Notes under the pieces: model-generated
Told to the model about the DNA's origin: nothing
The model's database searches: none
What the model saw: only the letters and a program-made list of their open reading frames with translations
In this document: piece after piece, positions 25,284-35,293 of the stretch
Numbering within the stretch: the first letter of the stretch is position 1
Layout: every line of letters begins with the position of its first letter
NCBI GenBank assembly: GCA_029820045.1
Contig: JALGVE010000027.1
Span: 1-53,905 of the forward strand
From: Candidatus Zipacnadia bacterium
GTDB lineage: Bacteria > Armatimonadota > Zipacnadia > Zipacnadales > UBA5352
Direction: 5' to 3'
Length of the DNA: 53,905 nucleotides
Program-made: the position numbers and the translations under genes

Positions 25284-25646
25284 TCAATCGTAGTATGCGA
25301 GTTGCTCTTGCGCCTTCGCGCCCTGCACGCTGGAGGGGTCCATCTCGACGATCTTCAGGAAGAGGGGCTTGGCCTCCTCATACATCCCGAGCATTGTATA
25401 GTGCATTGCCGTATCGAGCAAGTACTGCGGGTTGTTGGGCTCAAGCTCAGCCGCGCGGTTGAGCGCCGCCAGGGCCTCATCGAACTCGCCGGTGTTCATC
25501 AGAGACAGCCCCATGCCCCAGAGCGCTTCGGCATGGTCAGGCTCAGCCTCCAGAACCTGCCGGTACAGGGCCATCGCATCTTCGTAGGCGCCGTTCATAC
25601 GATACTTGTGCGCCTCAGCCAGTTGCTCCTGCACAGACTCGCCCAT
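25284..25646 (-). CDS. Small TPR protein
   Basis: This 120-residue soluble protein consists of about three tetratricopeptide repeats (ALWGMGLSLMNTGEFDEALAA type, with periodic A/G/Y positions) and no signal peptide. TPR stacks mediate protein contacts; no partner can be named. It lies 76 bases after fmt and 77 bases before the RACE gene, all in one direction, so co-transcription is possible. Confidence 0.85.
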   Translation of the reverse strand: MGESVQEQLAEAHKYRMNGAYEDAMALYRQVLEAEPDHAEALWGMGLSLMNTGEFDEALAALNRAAELEPNNPQYLLDTAMHYTMLGMYEEAKPLFLKIVEMDPSSVQGAKAQEQLAYYD

Positions 25647-25722
25647 GAGCGTTATTCCTTCGCGCGGGCGCTCAGATATGCGCTGAGTTCATCCGACTGC
25701 CCGACCCACGCCCCGCAGCGCC

Positions 25723-26661
25723 CTAGCGCAAACAGTCACCGGCCCGCAGCCGCGCACCGCGCAGAAACTCGGCTGCGGACATAGGCCGCTTGCCAGCGGG
25801 TTGCACACGCTCGAGTAACAGCCCTCCGCTTCCCGTCCGCACCACCAGCCCTGCGTGTGTTCCTACTTCGACGACCTCCCCACAGACTCCTTCCTCTCTT
25901 AAGGTATTTTGAACGGCACTGACCGCCAGGACCTTCAGCCGCTTATCATCCAGCAGGCACCAGGCGCCGGGCCACGGGGTGCAAGCGCGCACCTGGTTGT
26001 TGATCTCCTGTGTCGCGTCAGACCAGCGGATGCGGCAGTCATCTGCGCGCACTCGCCCCACATAGGTAGCCTGCGAATCATCCTGCGGCGTGCGCGGCGC
26101 CTCTCTCTGAGTGAGCAGGGCCAGCGCCTCCAGCAGCAGATCAATCCCCAGCTCGGTCAGGCGCTCAGTCAGTGTGCCGCGGTTATCGTCCCCGCGTATG
26201 TCGAGGGCACGCTGCAGGATGATGTCGCCCGCGTCGAGTTCTTCGGCCACGTGCTGGATGGTCACACCGGTCTCGGCGTGGCCCTCGCGCAGCGCTCCGT
26301 AGACCGGGGCGGCGCCGCGAAGCAGCGGCAGCAGCGAGTAATGCACATTCACGAATGCCACCGACGGGATCGCCAGGAGCGCCCCGGTCAGTATCTGCCC
26401 GTAGGCCACCACGACGCACGCTTCGGGCTCGAGCTCCGCGACAGCGCGGATGAAGTCAGCAGAGGCGGCTGAGCCGGGTTCCAGGACCTGCAACCCGCGA
26501 GCCAGCGCCGCCTCCTTGACGGCGCTGGCCTTCAGCTTGCGCCCACGGCCTGCCGGCCGGTCGGGCTGGGTGACAACAGCCGCGATCTCATGCCCCGCAG
26601 CTTGGATCGCCTCCAGGTAGCCGACGGCAATGGACGGGGTGCCGAAGAAAACGATGCGCAT
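25723..26661 (-). CDS. fmt: Methionyl-tRNA formyltransferase
   Basis: Fmt formylates initiator Met-tRNA with 10-formyl-tetrahydrofolate. This 312-residue protein has the expected length. It carries the catalytic set N105, H107 and D145 in NVHYSLLPLLRGAAP and LDAGDII, plus VVTQPDRPAGRGRKL in the N-terminal domain. The C-terminal tRNA-binding domain is present (RACTPWPGAWCLL). ATG 26661 starts 2 bases after the def stop, so the pair is translationally linked, a common arrangement. Confidence 0.96.
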   Translation of the reverse strand: MRIVFFGTPSIAVGYLEAIQAAGHEIAAVVTQPDRPAGRGRKLKASAVKEAALARGLQVLEPGSAASADFIRAVAELEPEACVVVAYGQILTGALLAIPSVAFVNVHYSLLPLLRGAAPVYGALREGHAETGVTIQHVAEELDAGDIILQRALDIRGDDNRGTLTERLTELGIDLLLEALALLTQREAPRTPQDDSQATYVGRVRADDCRIRWSDATQEINNQVRACTPWPGAWCLLDDKRLKVLAVSAVQNTLREEGVCGEVVEVGTHAGLVVRTGSGGLLLERVQPAGKRPMSAAEFLRGARLRAGDCLR

Positions 26662-26663
26662 TG

Positions 26664-27233
26664 CTAAGCTTCGCTCCGCCTCTTACGCAGGCGCTCGAAG
26701 GCAGCCAGGGCCTCCTCCATCGTGGTCGGGTCGAGGCGGTAGCCTGACTCCTTGCGGTCATCCGGGCGCAGCCACGCCAGGCTGTCCGGCTCGACCCGGT
26801 CAATGAATAGCGTGCCAGCCAGGTGATCCACCTCGTGCACCAGCGCCCTTGCCATCAGCCCCTCGCCCTCGACCACGACCTCCTCGCCGTCCGGGGTGAC
26901 AGCTTCAACCACAACGCGCTGCGGCCGGATGACAGTGCCGCGCAGCGTCGGCAGGCTCAGGCAGCCCTCCAGCCCCTCCTCCTCGCCCTCGGTCTCGACG
27001 ATGCGAGGGTTTATCAACTCCAGCACGTCCTCTTGCTCGGGGTCGGGCCGCACGACGATGATAGTTTTCGATTCTCCTACCTGCGGTCCGGCCAGCCCCA
27101 GGCCGGAGTTCTCGAGCATCGTCTCCACCATGTCTCCCAGCAGCTCGATGATGCGTCCGTCAATGTTCTTCACGCGCTTCGCCTGTCGCCGCAGCACCGG
27201 CTCTCCGCAGATGACTATCCTTTTCTTGGCCAT
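26664..27233 (-). CDS. def: Peptide deformylase
   Basis: Def removes the N-formyl group from nascent proteins. Its three motifs are present: GLGLAGPQVG (the family usually has GLAAxQ), EGCLSLP with metal-binding C91, and HEVDH with H133, E134 and H137. At 189 residues it is normal in length with a short basic C-terminal tail. It lies between priA and fmt. Confidence 0.96.
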   Translation of the reverse strand: MAKKRIVICGEPVLRRQAKRVKNIDGRIIELLGDMVETMLENSGLGLAGPQVGESKTIIVVRPDPEQEDVLELINPRIVETEGEEEGLEGCLSLPTLRGTVIRPQRVVVEAVTPDGEEVVVEGEGLMARALVHEVDHLAGTLFIDRVEPDSLAWLRPDDRKESGYRLDPTTMEEALAAFERLRKRRSEA

Positions 27234-27265
27234 CGGAACTTCCCTCAGTCAGGTCACACTTGCTC

Positions 27266-29818
27266 TTACATCATGTCCAGCGGATCAACGTCAACGATCA
27301 CAGCACCAGCGTCGCCTTCCATCCGTTCCAAGGCCGTCATCAGCGTGCCGCGCAGTTCGTCCACGCTGGGTCCTTTGAGCAGGAGATGAAAGCGGTGGCG
27401 TCCCCGCAGCTTGTGCAGTGGCGCAGGGGCGGGACCGACGTACTGTCGCTGCCCTGCCTTCTCCCTTACGCCGAACTCTTCCAGGTGTTTCGCCAGGGCC
27501 TGCGCCACTTCCCAGGCGTGCTGCTTGTTCTCATCGGCGATAGTGAGGTTGATCAGCCGCGTGAAGGGAGGATACAGGTTCTCCCTGCGCTTGGCAAGTT
27601 CATACTCATAGAACTGTGCGTAATCGTGATGGCTGGCAGCCACGATGGCCGGATGGTCGGGGTTGTAGGTCTGCACCAGCACGATACCGGGCTTGTCCGC
27701 GCGCCCGGCCCGGCCCGCCACCTGCGTGAGAATCTGGAAGGTCTGCTCAGCCGCCCGGAAGTCTGGCCGGTTCAGGCCAACGTCGGCGTTGAGCACACCT
27801 ACCAGGGTCACGTCCGGGAAGTCGTGGCCCTTCGCGATCATCTGCGTGCCGATGAGCACGTTCGCCTCTCCGCGCCCGAACCGCCGCAGGATGTCCGTGT
27901 AAGCCCCCTTACGCGCGGTCGTGTCCCGGTCCATGCGCAGCACGCGGGCCTGCGGGAACTCGCGCTGCACCTGGTCCATCACCCGCTCCGTCCCCAGCCC
28001 GTGGAAGCCGATGTCCTTGGAGCCGCATTGCTCGCACTCATGGGGCACCGGACGCGCGTAGTCGCAGTGATGGCAGCGCATGTCGCGCGTAGCGTGATGG
28101 TATATCAGCGAGACCGCGCAGTCCGGGCAGCGCAGCGTGTAACCGCAACTGCGGCACATCACGAAGGTCGAGAAGCCCCGGCGATTGAGAAAGAGCATTG
28201 CCTGCTCGTCGCGCGCCAGGCACTCGGCCAGCGCGTCGAGCAGGCGCTGGCTGAAGGTGCCGCCCTTGCCCATCAGCGTCTCCCCGCGCAGGTCAATGAT
28301 CTCGACCTCCGGCAGGGGGCGGTTATCTATGCGCTCTGGCAGGTGGACCAGCGTGAGGTCGCTGTGCTCGCCCTGGGTCGCGTGGTAAGTCTCCACCGAG
28401 GGCGTGGCGCCACCGAGTATGAGCACGGCGTTGTGCTCGCGCGCGAGCTGCCGCGCGACCTCAACGGCGTGGTAGCGCGGCGGACTGTCCTGTTTGTACG
28501 CGCGCTCGTTCTCCTCATCTATGACGATCACGCCGATGTTCTCGAGCGGCGCGAAGATCGCCGAGCGCGCGCCGACGACCAGGTTCGCCTCGCCGCGGAG
28601 GATGCGATGCCACTCGTCGAAGCGCTCGCCCGGGCCGAGCGCGCTGTGCAGCAGCGCCAGGCGATCGCCGAACCTGGCGCGGAAGCGTCCGACCATCTGC
28701 GGCGTCAGCGCGATCTCGGGCACGAGGACGATCGCGCTCCGCCCGCGCCGCAGTGCCGCCTCTATGCAGTGGAGGTAGACCTCAGTCTTGCCGCTTCCCG
28801 TCACGCCGTGCAGCAGCACGCCGCGATGCTCGCCAGCGTCCAGGGCCCGCTCGACGAGATCGAAGCCGCGCTGCTGAGCGGGGTTAAGGGGGAGGAACTC
28901 CGTCGCCTCACCTCCGAGGCCGGCGGCCTCCGGGCGACGCTGTTGAACTTCGTCCTCGACCTCGACCAGGCCCTTGTCCGCAAGGGCGTTTACCGCCCCT
29001 CGCGACAGGTCGGCTACCGGGAGGCCGTCGGCGTCGGCTTCCAGCAGAGCCTCGATGACTTCAGCCTGTCTCGGCGCACGCCTGCGCACTTCGGCCAGCA
29101 CCTCGTCCCACCCCTTCTCCGCCTCACTCAGACGCGCTACTTGGTGGCGAAGCTCACGGACGCGCGGCCGCTGAAGCCGCCTCTCCACGGACACCAGGCC
29201 GCGCTCCTGTAGGCTGTCGAGCGCCGACCGCACCACCGAAGTTGTGACCGTCGCATCGCCTTGCGCGAGCCGCGCCACGAGATCATCCAACTCCAGCGCC
29301 TCGCCAGCCTCACGCAACACCTCGAAAACCTGTCGCTGCCGAGGGGCTCGCCCGAGGCTGGTGGCCGCGTCGGGGGACTGCCCTTGCTCGGTGAGTTCGA
29401 TCAGCGTTTGTGCCGCGCGTCCAGCGCCGGGCGGCAAGAGACAGCGGAGGGCGTCTCTCAGCGAAGAGAGGTACTCGGCGGCCAGCCACTCGGCCAGCCT
29501 CAGTCGGCGCACATCGAAGAGCGGCTCGTCCAGAAGCAGCCCTTGGATGGCCTTCAGGCGCACCGCCGGCGCTTCGTCGGTCCATCCGACGAAGAAGCCT
29601 GGGAGCCGCCGCCTCCCGAAGGGCACGAGCACGTAACTCCCGATCTCCAGGCGCCGGGCGAGCGGCTCGGGGGCAAGGTAAGTGAAGGCCTGGTCGAGGG
29701 CGCGGCCCGCCTGGTCCACGACCACCTGAGCAAAGCGCCCCTGCCTCGGAGGCACTGCCTCAGTGGGGGGCGCTGGCTCGTCTTCCAGAAGTCGGCGTTG
29801 GTGTGGGCTGCGGCTCAC
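27266..29818 (-). CDS. priA: Primosomal protein N' (replication restart helicase)
   Basis: PriA reloads the replicative helicase at stalled forks. The 850-residue protein has the N-terminal 3'-DNA-binding domain ([24 protein letters not shown]), Walker [14 protein letters not shown], the helicase II motif [19 protein letters not shown], and the zinc-binding insertion with eight cysteines ([13 protein letters not shown] ... CHHC ... CEQC). Motif VI reads [13 protein letters not shown]. Motif II has DEEN where most PriA proteins have DEEH. I use GTG 29818, which overlaps the metK stop as GTGA; the ORF track begins 16 residues earlier inside metK. Confidence 0.95.
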   Translation of the reverse strand: MSRSPHQRRLLEDEPAPPTEAVPPRQGRFAQVVVDQAGRALDQAFTYLAPEPLARRLEIGSYVLVPFGRRRLPGFFVGWTDEAPAVRLKAIQGLLLDEPLFDVRRLRLAEWLAAEYLSSLRDALRCLLPPGAGRAAQTLIELTEQGQSPDAATSLGRAPRQRQVFEVLREAGEALELDDLVARLAQGDATVTTSVVRSALDSLQERGLVSVERRLQRPRVRELRHQVARLSEAEKGWDEVLAEVRRRAPRQAEVIEALLEADADGLPVADLSRGAVNALADKGLVEVEDEVQQRRPEAAGLGGEATEFLPLNPAQQRGFDLVERALDAGEHRGVLLHGVTGSGKTEVYLHCIEAALRRGRSAIVLVPEIALTPQMVGRFRARFGDRLALLHSALGPGERFDEWHRILRGEANLVVGARSAIFAPLENIGVIVIDEENERAYKQDSPPRYHAVEVARQLAREHNAVLILGGATPSVETYHATQGEHSDLTLVHLPERIDNRPLPEVEIIDLRGETLMGKGGTFSQRLLDALAECLARDEQAMLFLNRRGFSTFVMCRSCGYTLRCPDCAVSLIYHHATRDMRCHHCDYARPVPHECEQCGSKDIGFHGLGTERVMDQVQREFPQARVLRMDRDTTARKGAYTDILRRFGRGEANVLIGTQMIAKGHDFPDVTLVGVLNADVGLNRPDFRAAEQTFQILTQVAGRAGRADKPGIVLVQTYNPDHPAIVAASHHDYAQFYEYELAKRRENLYPPFTRLINLTIADENKQHAWEVAQALAKHLEEFGVREKAGQRQYVGPAPAPLHKLRGRHRFHLLLKGPSVDELRGTLMTALERMEGDAGAVIVDVDPLDMM

Positions 29819-30963
29819 AGACCCGCCTCTTCGCGCAACATGTCCACCGCGTCGAGCCTCTCCCATGTGAACTCAGGCTCTTCCCTGCCGAAGTGGCCGT
29901 AGGCAGCGGTCTTTCGGTAGATGGGGCGTCGCAGGTCGAGCTTCTCGATCATGCCCTTGGGGCTGAAGTCGAAGTTGCTCAGGACGATCTCCGCGATCCG
30001 TTCCTCCGGGATCGCCCCCGTGCCGAAAGAGAACACTGCGGCCGAGAACGGCTGCGTGTCACCGATGGCATACGCGATCTCGATCTCACACTTCTTGGCA
30101 AGCCCCGCCGCCACCACGTTCTTAGCCACATAGCGCATCATATATGCCCCTGAGCGGTCTACCTTGGTCGGGTCCTTGCCCGAAAAGGCCCCACCTCCGT
30201 GGCGCGCGTAGCCGCCGTAGGTGTCAACAATGATCTTGCGGCCGGTTACGCCGGTATCTGCCTCAGGGCCGCCGATCTCAAAGCGCCCGGTGCGGTTGGA
30301 GAGCACCTCCATGTCCGCTGCGCGCAGTTCCTCTGGGATGACCGGTTCGACAACATACTCGACCAACTCATCGTGCAGTTCATCCTGGTCGTAGTCGCGC
30401 GCATGCTGCGCCGCTATCAGGACCTTGGTAACTGCCACGGGCCGACCGTCCTCGTACCGCACGGTCACCTGGGTCTTACCGTCCGGCCGCAGGTGGGGCA
30501 ATGTGCCGTCCTTGCGCACCTGCGCGAGCCGCTGAGCCAGCCTGTGCGCGTAGTAGATCGGCATGGGCATATACGTGTCCGTTTCGTCGCAGGCGAAGCC
30601 GAACATCATCCCCTGGTCGCCCGCGCCGCCCACGTCCACGCCCTGGGCGATGTTCCGTGACTGACCGTGAATGGCCGACAGCACTCCGACCGTCTGCGAG
30701 TCGAAGCCGTACTTCGCCCGCGTGTACCCGATAGCGGCGATAACTCGGCGGGCCACCTTGTCCACCGGTACGTAGCAGGTCGTCGTCATCTCTCCCGCTA
30801 CGATGCAGGTACCGTTTGTCACCAGCGTCTCGACGGCCACCCGACCCTCGGGGTCCTCCTTCATTACGAAGTCGAGGACCTCATCCGAAATCTGGTCACA
30901 CACCTTGTCCGGGTGTCCCTCGGTTACTGACTCGGAGGTGAAGAGGTAGCTCTTCTGTGCCAT
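29815..30963 (-). CDS. metK: S-adenosylmethionine synthetase
   Basis: MetK makes SAM from methionine and ATP. The 382-residue protein shows [31 protein letters not shown] and [19 protein letters not shown], the conserved ATP- and metal-binding blocks. ATG 30963 has a GGGAGGAAG ribosome site; the 29 upstream residues in the ORF track are not part of the family. SAM is needed by the radical SAM gene in this window. Confidence 0.97.
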   Translation of the reverse strand: MAQKSYLFTSESVTEGHPDKVCDQISDEVLDFVMKEDPEGRVAVETLVTNGTCIVAGEMTTTCYVPVDKVARRVIAAIGYTRAKYGFDSQTVGVLSAIHGQSRNIAQGVDVGGAGDQGMMFGFACDETDTYMPMPIYYAHRLAQRLAQVRKDGTLPHLRPDGKTQVTVRYEDGRPVAVTKVLIAAQHARDYDQDELHDELVEYVVEPVIPEELRAADMEVLSNRTGRFEIGGPEADTGVTGRKIIVDTYGGYARHGGGAFSGKDPTKVDRSGAYMMRYVAKNVVAAGLAKKCEIEIAYAIGDTQPFSAAVFSFGTGAIPEERIAEIVLSNFDFSPKGMIEKLDLRRPIYRKTAAYGHFGREEPEFTWERLDAVDMLREEAGL

Positions 30964-31000
30964 GGTGCTTCCTCCCTGACGATGACACGGTATGAGTTGC

Positions 31001-32209
31001 TCAGTAGTCGTCCCCACTGGCAACCAGTTCCTGTACTCGGTCCAGCACACGCCCGGCGACCTCGGCCTTGCTCATGGTCGGCAGTTCCTCAGCGCCGCCG
31101 TGGGCATCGAGGATGGTAACGCGGTTGGTGTCCGCGCCGAAGCCGCTGTCGTCGTCGGTCACATCGTTGGCTACGATCAGGTCCATGTTCTTCTCGCGCA
31201 GCTTGCGCTCGGCGTTCGCGCGCGGGTCCTCGGTCTCGGCTGCAAAGCCGACGATGAGGGGGCGCGGCTCCCACTCGGCGACGGCCGCAATGATGTCGGG
31301 CGTGCGCTCCAGGCTGAGCGTCAACTCCGTGCGTTGGGCCTTCTTGATTTTGCTGGCTTCCACGCGTGCGGGCCGGAAGTCGGCAACGGCCGCCGCGCCG
31401 ATGAAGACATCGGCTTCGCCCGAGCGCTTTTGAACGACGTCATGCATCTCAGCCGCCGACATCACCCGCACGACCTCCACGCCCGCCGGGTCCGCTAGCT
31501 CCGTCGGCCCGCTTACCAGCAGGACCTCCGCCCCCCGCGCGGCAGCCGCTTCCGCGAGCGCGTAGCCCATCTTGCCGGTGGAGGGATTGCTGAGAAAGCG
31601 CACCGGGTCGAGGGCCTCGCGCGTGGGCCCGGCGGTCACCAGCACCCGACGCCCGGCCAGGGGGCTATCGGTCTCAAGGCCCAGAGCGCGCTCAACGGCC
31701 TCAACAAGCACGTCTGTCGCTGGCAGCCGCCCCGGACCTGTGTCGCCGCAGGCCAGGCGTCCCGCCTCCGGCTCGATGATTGTCACGCCGCGCTCCCGCA
31801 GGCGCTCGAGGTTTTCCTGAACGACGCGGTTCTCGAGCATGCGCGTGTTCATGGCTGGGGCCAGCACCACCGGGCAGGTCACGGTCAGAAGCGTCGTCGC
31901 GAGCAGATTGTCGGCGATGCCGGTCGCGAACTTGCCGATGAGGTTGGCAGTGGCGGGAGCAACGATGACGACCTCCGCGAAGTCCGCCAGGGAGATGTGC
32001 GCCATCTCCTCCCGCTCGGCCCACATGTCGGTGGCGACTGAGTGGTTGGTGAGGGTCGCGAAGGTCAGCGGGCTGACGAAGCGCTGGGCGTTGTCGGTCA
32101 TGACCACGCGGACTTGCGCGCCCGCCTGCGTCAGGCGGCTAGCCAGCTCACAGGCCTTGTAGGCCGCGATGCCGCCGGTAACGCCGATGACGACTCTTCG
32201 GTCCCTCAT
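31001..32209 (-). CDS. coaBC: Bifunctional phosphopantothenoylcysteine decarboxylase / phosphopantothenate-cysteine ligase
   Basis: CoaBC catalyses two steps of coenzyme A synthesis. The N-terminal FMN-binding CoaC half has [11 protein letters not shown], the catalytic His in [10 protein letters not shown], and PAMNTRM. The C-terminal CoaB half has [28 protein letters not shown] split across the usual motif, and AAVADFRP. The length of 402 residues is typical. I start at ATG 32209 (MRDRRVVIG); the ORF's extra 31 residues are translation of the hairpin repeats upstream. Confidence 0.96.
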   Translation of the reverse strand: MRDRRVVIGVTGGIAAYKACELASRLTQAGAQVRVVMTDNAQRFVSPLTFATLTNHSVATDMWAEREEMAHISLADFAEVVIVAPATANLIGKFATGIADNLLATTLLTVTCPVVLAPAMNTRMLENRVVQENLERLRERGVTIIEPEAGRLACGDTGPGRLPATDVLVEAVERALGLETDSPLAGRRVLVTAGPTREALDPVRFLSNPSTGKMGYALAEAAAARGAEVLLVSGPTELADPAGVEVVRVMSAAEMHDVVQKRSGEADVFIGAAAVADFRPARVEASKIKKAQRTELTLSLERTPDIIAAVAEWEPRPLIVGFAAETEDPRANAERKLREKNMDLIVANDVTDDDSGFGADTNRVTILDAHGGAEELPTMSKAEVAGRVLDRVQELVASGDDY

Positions 32210-32274
32210 CGCCCTGCTTTCACCTGTGCTGCGTGCACCAGGAGGCCCCACATTAGTGTCGGCCAGGTGGTCTT

Positions 32275-32455
32275 GAGGGGGCCCGACATTCTTGTCGGGC
32301 ACTCCGTCGGCGACAAGAATCTCGCCGCCCCTAGTTCACCCTCACGCGGCCGCATCGGAGCGCGAGGCCCGGCGTTCCTATCGCGCACTGCCACGAGGGG
32401 GCCCGACATTCTTGTCGGGCACTCCGTCGGCGACAAGAATCTCGCCGCCCCTAGT
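32275..32455. repeat. Exact 61-bp direct repeat with paired hairpins
   Basis: Identical 61-bp copies at 32275-32335 and 32395-32455 lie 120 bases apart. Each holds two hairpins: GCCCGACA-TTCT-TGTCGGGC and GGCGA-N8-TCGCC. A degenerate third hairpin lies at 32245-32265. The array fills the gmk-coaBC spacer (32210-32516), where many bacteria have rpoZ; no rpoZ is present. Confidence 0.92.
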
Positions 32456-32516
32456 CCAGCCTCGCACGCCCCCCCATGCCAGGCGGGACGGCGCCCTCCT
32501 TTGGAAGCGTTATACC

Positions 32517-33170
32517 TTAGAGTTCGGACTCGAGCTCTCCCAGCAGTCTCTCCTGAAGGCCCTGCCACCGCAGCGCTCTCATGCGCACGCCTTCGGCGAG
32601 GTAGATCGCTACCAGCGTCTCGATGGCCTTATCAAGCTCGTCGTTGACGATCACGTACTGGAACATGCCGAGGTTGGTGATCTCGGTCCTAACGCTGCGC
32701 AGGCGCCTCGCGATCTCCTCGTCCGACTCGGTGTGCCGATCTTCAAGCCGGCTCTTGAGAGCCTCAATGCTGGGCGGCGCCACGAATACCAGCGCTGCCT
32801 CCGGCATGGCCGTGCGAATGCTGCGCGCACCCTGGTAGTCTATCTCCAGAACAATGTCACGCCCGGCGGCGAGGGCCTCCTCAACGGGCCTGCGCGGCGT
32901 GCCGTAGTGATCGGTCCCGTGCACGACGGCTGTCTCCAGTAGCTCGCCCTCGCGCCGCATCCGTTCGAACTCGGCCTCGGTGACGAAGTGGTAGTCCTCA
33001 CCGTCCACCTCGGTCTCTCGCGGCTCACGTGTGGTGCAGGACACGGACCACTCGATCTCGGGGTATTGCTCCAGCAGGGCCTTTATGAGAGTGCCCTTGC
33101 CCACGGCTGTTGGCCCGGCGACGACCAACAGGACACCCCGTCTGGGCTGATCGCCCTTGTCAGCGCTCAA
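32517..33170 (-). CDS. gmk: Guanylate kinase
   Basis: Gmk phosphorylates GMP to GDP. The 217-residue protein has the P-loop GPTAVGKGT (residues 19-27), the GMP-binding SVSCTTREPRETEVDGEDYHFV region, and DYQGARSIR. It starts at TTG 33170 with GGAG upstream and a plausible promoter beyond it. It is the first gene of the gmk-coaBC-metK-priA-def-fmt run. Confidence 0.95.
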   Translation of the reverse strand: MSADKGDQPRRGVLLVVAGPTAVGKGTLIKALLEQYPEIEWSVSCTTREPRETEVDGEDYHFVTEAEFERMRREGELLETAVVHGTDHYGTPRRPVEEALAAGRDIVLEIDYQGARSIRTAMPEAALVFVAPPSIEALKSRLEDRHTESDEEIARRLRSVRTEITNLGMFQYVIVNDELDKAIETLVAIYLAEGVRMRALRWQGLQERLLGELESEL

Positions 33171-33218
33171 GGCGGCTTCTCCGTGGCGATTGCGCTCTTG
33201 CTCGTGCTAGGGAGCATG

Positions 33219-33247
33219 AGTGTAGCACAACGGTTCGGCGATTGCAA
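33219..33247 (-). promoter_or_regulatory. Candidate promoter for the gmk housekeeping run
   Basis: On the minus strand TTGCAA (33242-33247) and TACACT (33219-33224) are separated by 17 bases and lie about 50 bases upstream of gmk. Each box matches the consensus at four of six positions. Confidence 0.5.
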
Positions 33248-33264
33248 TTCCAGACGCCGGCGCG

Positions 33265-33480
33265 ATGTGAACGCCGTACGGAGGGCGGGGCTTCAGCCCC
33301 GCTGGCCGTAAGACGGCAGGGCTATCCCCCGTCGTCCCGCCTCGGCGGGACTATGGGGGACGACCCATAGCTCGCCGTAAAACGGCGAGCGACGGGTCGA
33401 AGTCCTGCCCTCCGTACGCTATCGCTTTGTTAGCAGACCAGCCTTACTACTCACAAGCCGACTTACTCTAAGACCGATGC
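33265..33480. repeat. Modular hairpin element, copy B
   Basis: Perfect 12-bp arms CGTACGGAGGGC and GCCCTCCGTACG close a chain of hairpins: GGGGCTTCAGCCCC, CCGT-AAG-ACGG, GTCCCGCC-TC-GGCGGGAC, CTATGGG-6-CCCATAG and GCTCGCCGT-AAA-ACGGCGAGC. The conserved tail with GCTATCGCTTTGTTAGCAG follows. Both ends match copy A at 21801, but the inner hairpins have been exchanged. The rest of the 33171-33574 spacer holds the gmk promoter and nothing else recognisable. Confidence 0.82.
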
Positions 33481-33574
33481 TCCTGGCCGGCGCAGAGCGG
33501 CGAGCGTTGGCTCGGCAGCCAGTTCGCTTGCAGCCTGCCCAGTTGGCCTCATTCAAACCTGCCTGGGGCGGCTG

Positions 33575-35293
33575 TTACTGCAGACGGTAGAGCAGGGTCT
33601 CCGTCTTGGGCAGCGTGACGGTGAACTCCGTCCCTCCGGGCAGCGCGACCTCCCCGGTGTAGGCGTCCGTCACCACGCGGCTTTCGGGCAGGGAGATGGG
33701 CAGCGTCACTTCGGTCTCGTTCCCGTTATGCAGCATCAGGAGGCGGTTGTCGGCCTTCAGCACGACATCCTGGTTGCAGTATATGTGCACGCCTGCGTAC
33801 CGCGCGACGCCTCGCAGCAGCCCCGAGGTCATGAGCGGCACCGCGCAATACACCGAACGCCAGTTGCTGAAATCCCTCACTGCCAGCGCCGCCTGCCCAT
33901 CGGGGTAGCGGGCCAGGACTGTGGCTTGTGGATCGTCTATGTAAAACACCGGCGCGAACTCCGGCGGGTGCAGCTCCCGCGAAATGGCGTAGCCGAAGGG
34001 ATGAATCGCATAGAGCTTCGTCGCGTCGAGGCCCTCTGTTATCGGGTGGTCGGTATTCGAAAGCTGGTACTGCATCAGCTCCTTACCGGGCTTCTTGCCC
34101 ACCGCGATGCCCGTGGTCTGCTCGATGTTGCTCACCTGGAGGCCGTTCTGCCTGCTCACGTACCCCGGCGCATAGAAGAACAGCAGCGTCTTTCCGTCAC
34201 GCTTGAGGTCGGCTATGCGCTGGCGGTCCTGTGGCGTCAGGAAGAACGTGTTGAGGAAGACGTACAGCTTGTACCCGCCGCGCACCGCCTCATCCTCCAG
34301 GTCCTCCAGCATGTAGATGTCATACGGCGCTCCGACCTTGCCCATCGCCTCCCAGAGGGTGTACACGATCAGGTTGTGGTAGATGGGCGGGGCGCGGTAC
34401 ACGTCGTGATACGCCATCGTCCTGCCCGAGGTGAAGACCGCTATCTCCGACACCGACCGCTTCTCCCGCGCCAGGGCCTGCCCGTGAATCTCATGAGTCT
34501 CCCTGATAGTGCGCAGGATGCCCGGGTCCATGAACCAGCCGACGCCCTCGCGTCCCGTAGCCTTGCTCCAGTCAGCGAACCAATAGCCCGCGCCATCAAT
34601 GATGGCGCCCGCCATGTCGCGCTTCATTACGGCGTCGGTCTCCCGGTCGCTGCGCATCCGGCCGTACGTGGTGGGAGCGGCGATGAAGGTGCGATCGTCC
34701 ATCTCTCCGATGAGCAGCTTGCGGTGCAGCCGCAGCGAATCGTAGGTGAAGGAGGTGTAGAAGGGAGTGCCCGGGCGACGGTTGGAGTACGGCGTCGGCG
34801 CCGCGAAGAAGTCCCAGTCAGGGTTCTCGAGCCTCTCGTGCAGGTCGAAGTTGTTGTTTTGCAGCCAGCCGCCGGGCGTGTTGTAGCCGCGCAGGTGCGC
34901 CACGTTGTAGCCGTAGTAGGTGCCGACTATTACGGGCCGGCCCGCCTCCTGCTTGATGGTGCGCATGACCCGCGAGTAGAACCGTCCCATCACCCCGGAC
35001 AGCCACTCCGCGTAATCGAAGGTCATGGCGCTTCCCAGCGGATCGCGGAAGACACCACCATCTGCGCCCTCCGCCACCAACTCCGACACAACCGGCCTGG
35101 CCGTCTCAAAGCTGATCTGCGGGTCCTGCCATGCTCGGCGCAACTCCGCCACCGAGCCGTCATACTTGTCTTTCAGCCACTGCCGGAACTCCTCGATGGC
35201 CTGCGGGTTGTAGTCGCCGATGGTGAGCTTCGAGCGGTCCTTCTGGAAGAGGTTCTGCTCGACTCCCCCCCATCGCCGAGTCAGGCGCTCCAC
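33575..35293 (-). CDS. GH42-like beta-galactosidase domain, 3' part of a frameshifted gene
   Basis: This 572-residue ORF is the C-terminal part of a GH42-like glycosidase. It has the barrel motif PQAIEEFRQWLKDKY, the probable nucleophile in IGEMDDRTF, a trimerisation-like domain (SVSEIAVFTSGRT...) and a C-terminal beta domain. It has no credible start of its own. Its frame joins the ORF at 35160-37406 at a run of seven G (minus strand), where removing one G makes a single reading frame of about 1,280 codons. It is either a sequencing or assembly error, a real inactivating mutation, or a +1 slip site. Confidence 0.75.
   Translation of the reverse strand: MERLTRRWGGVEQNLFQKDRSKLTIGDYNPQAIEEFRQWLKDKYDGSVAELRRAWQDPQISFETARPVVSELVAEGADGGVFRDPLGSAMTFDYAEWLSGVMGRFYSRVMRTIKQEAGRPVIVGTYYGYNVAHLRGYNTPGGWLQNNNFDLHERLENPDWDFFAAPTPYSNRRPGTPFYTSFTYDSLRLHRKLLIGEMDDRTFIAAPTTYGRMRSDRETDAVMKRDMAGAIIDGAGYWFADWSKATGREGVGWFMDPGILRTIRETHEIHGQALAREKRSVSEIAVFTSGRTMAYHDVYRAPPIYHNLIVYTLWEAMGKVGAPYDIYMLEDLEDEAVRGGYKLYVFLNTFFLTPQDRQRIADLKRDGKTLLFFYAPGYVSRQNGLQVSNIEQTTGIAVGKKPGKELMQYQLSNTDHPITEGLDATKLYAIHPFGYAISRELHPPEFAPVFYIDDPQATVLARYPDGQAALAVRDFSNWRSVYCAVPLMTSGLLRGVARYAGVHIYCNQDVVLKADNRLLMLHNGNETEVTLPISLPESRVVTDAYTGEVALPGGTEFTVTLPKTETLLYRLQ

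Noticed and set aside
27260-29212. 650-aa plus-strand ORF opposite priA
   Set aside because: Antisense shadow in GC-rich DNA; priA on the other strand has all its motifs. The same applies to the long ORFs at 3236-5281, 33728-35353, 41887-43398, 44855-46588, and the minus-strand ORFs at 50039-51511 and 52066-53349.
32210-32302. N-terminal extension of CoaBC (31 residues)
   Set aside because: It is translation of hairpin repeats; ATG 32209 begins exactly at the conserved flavoprotein start.
32210-32516. rpoZ between gmk and coaBC
   Set aside because: All frames were read; only repeats are present and no omega-subunit motifs.
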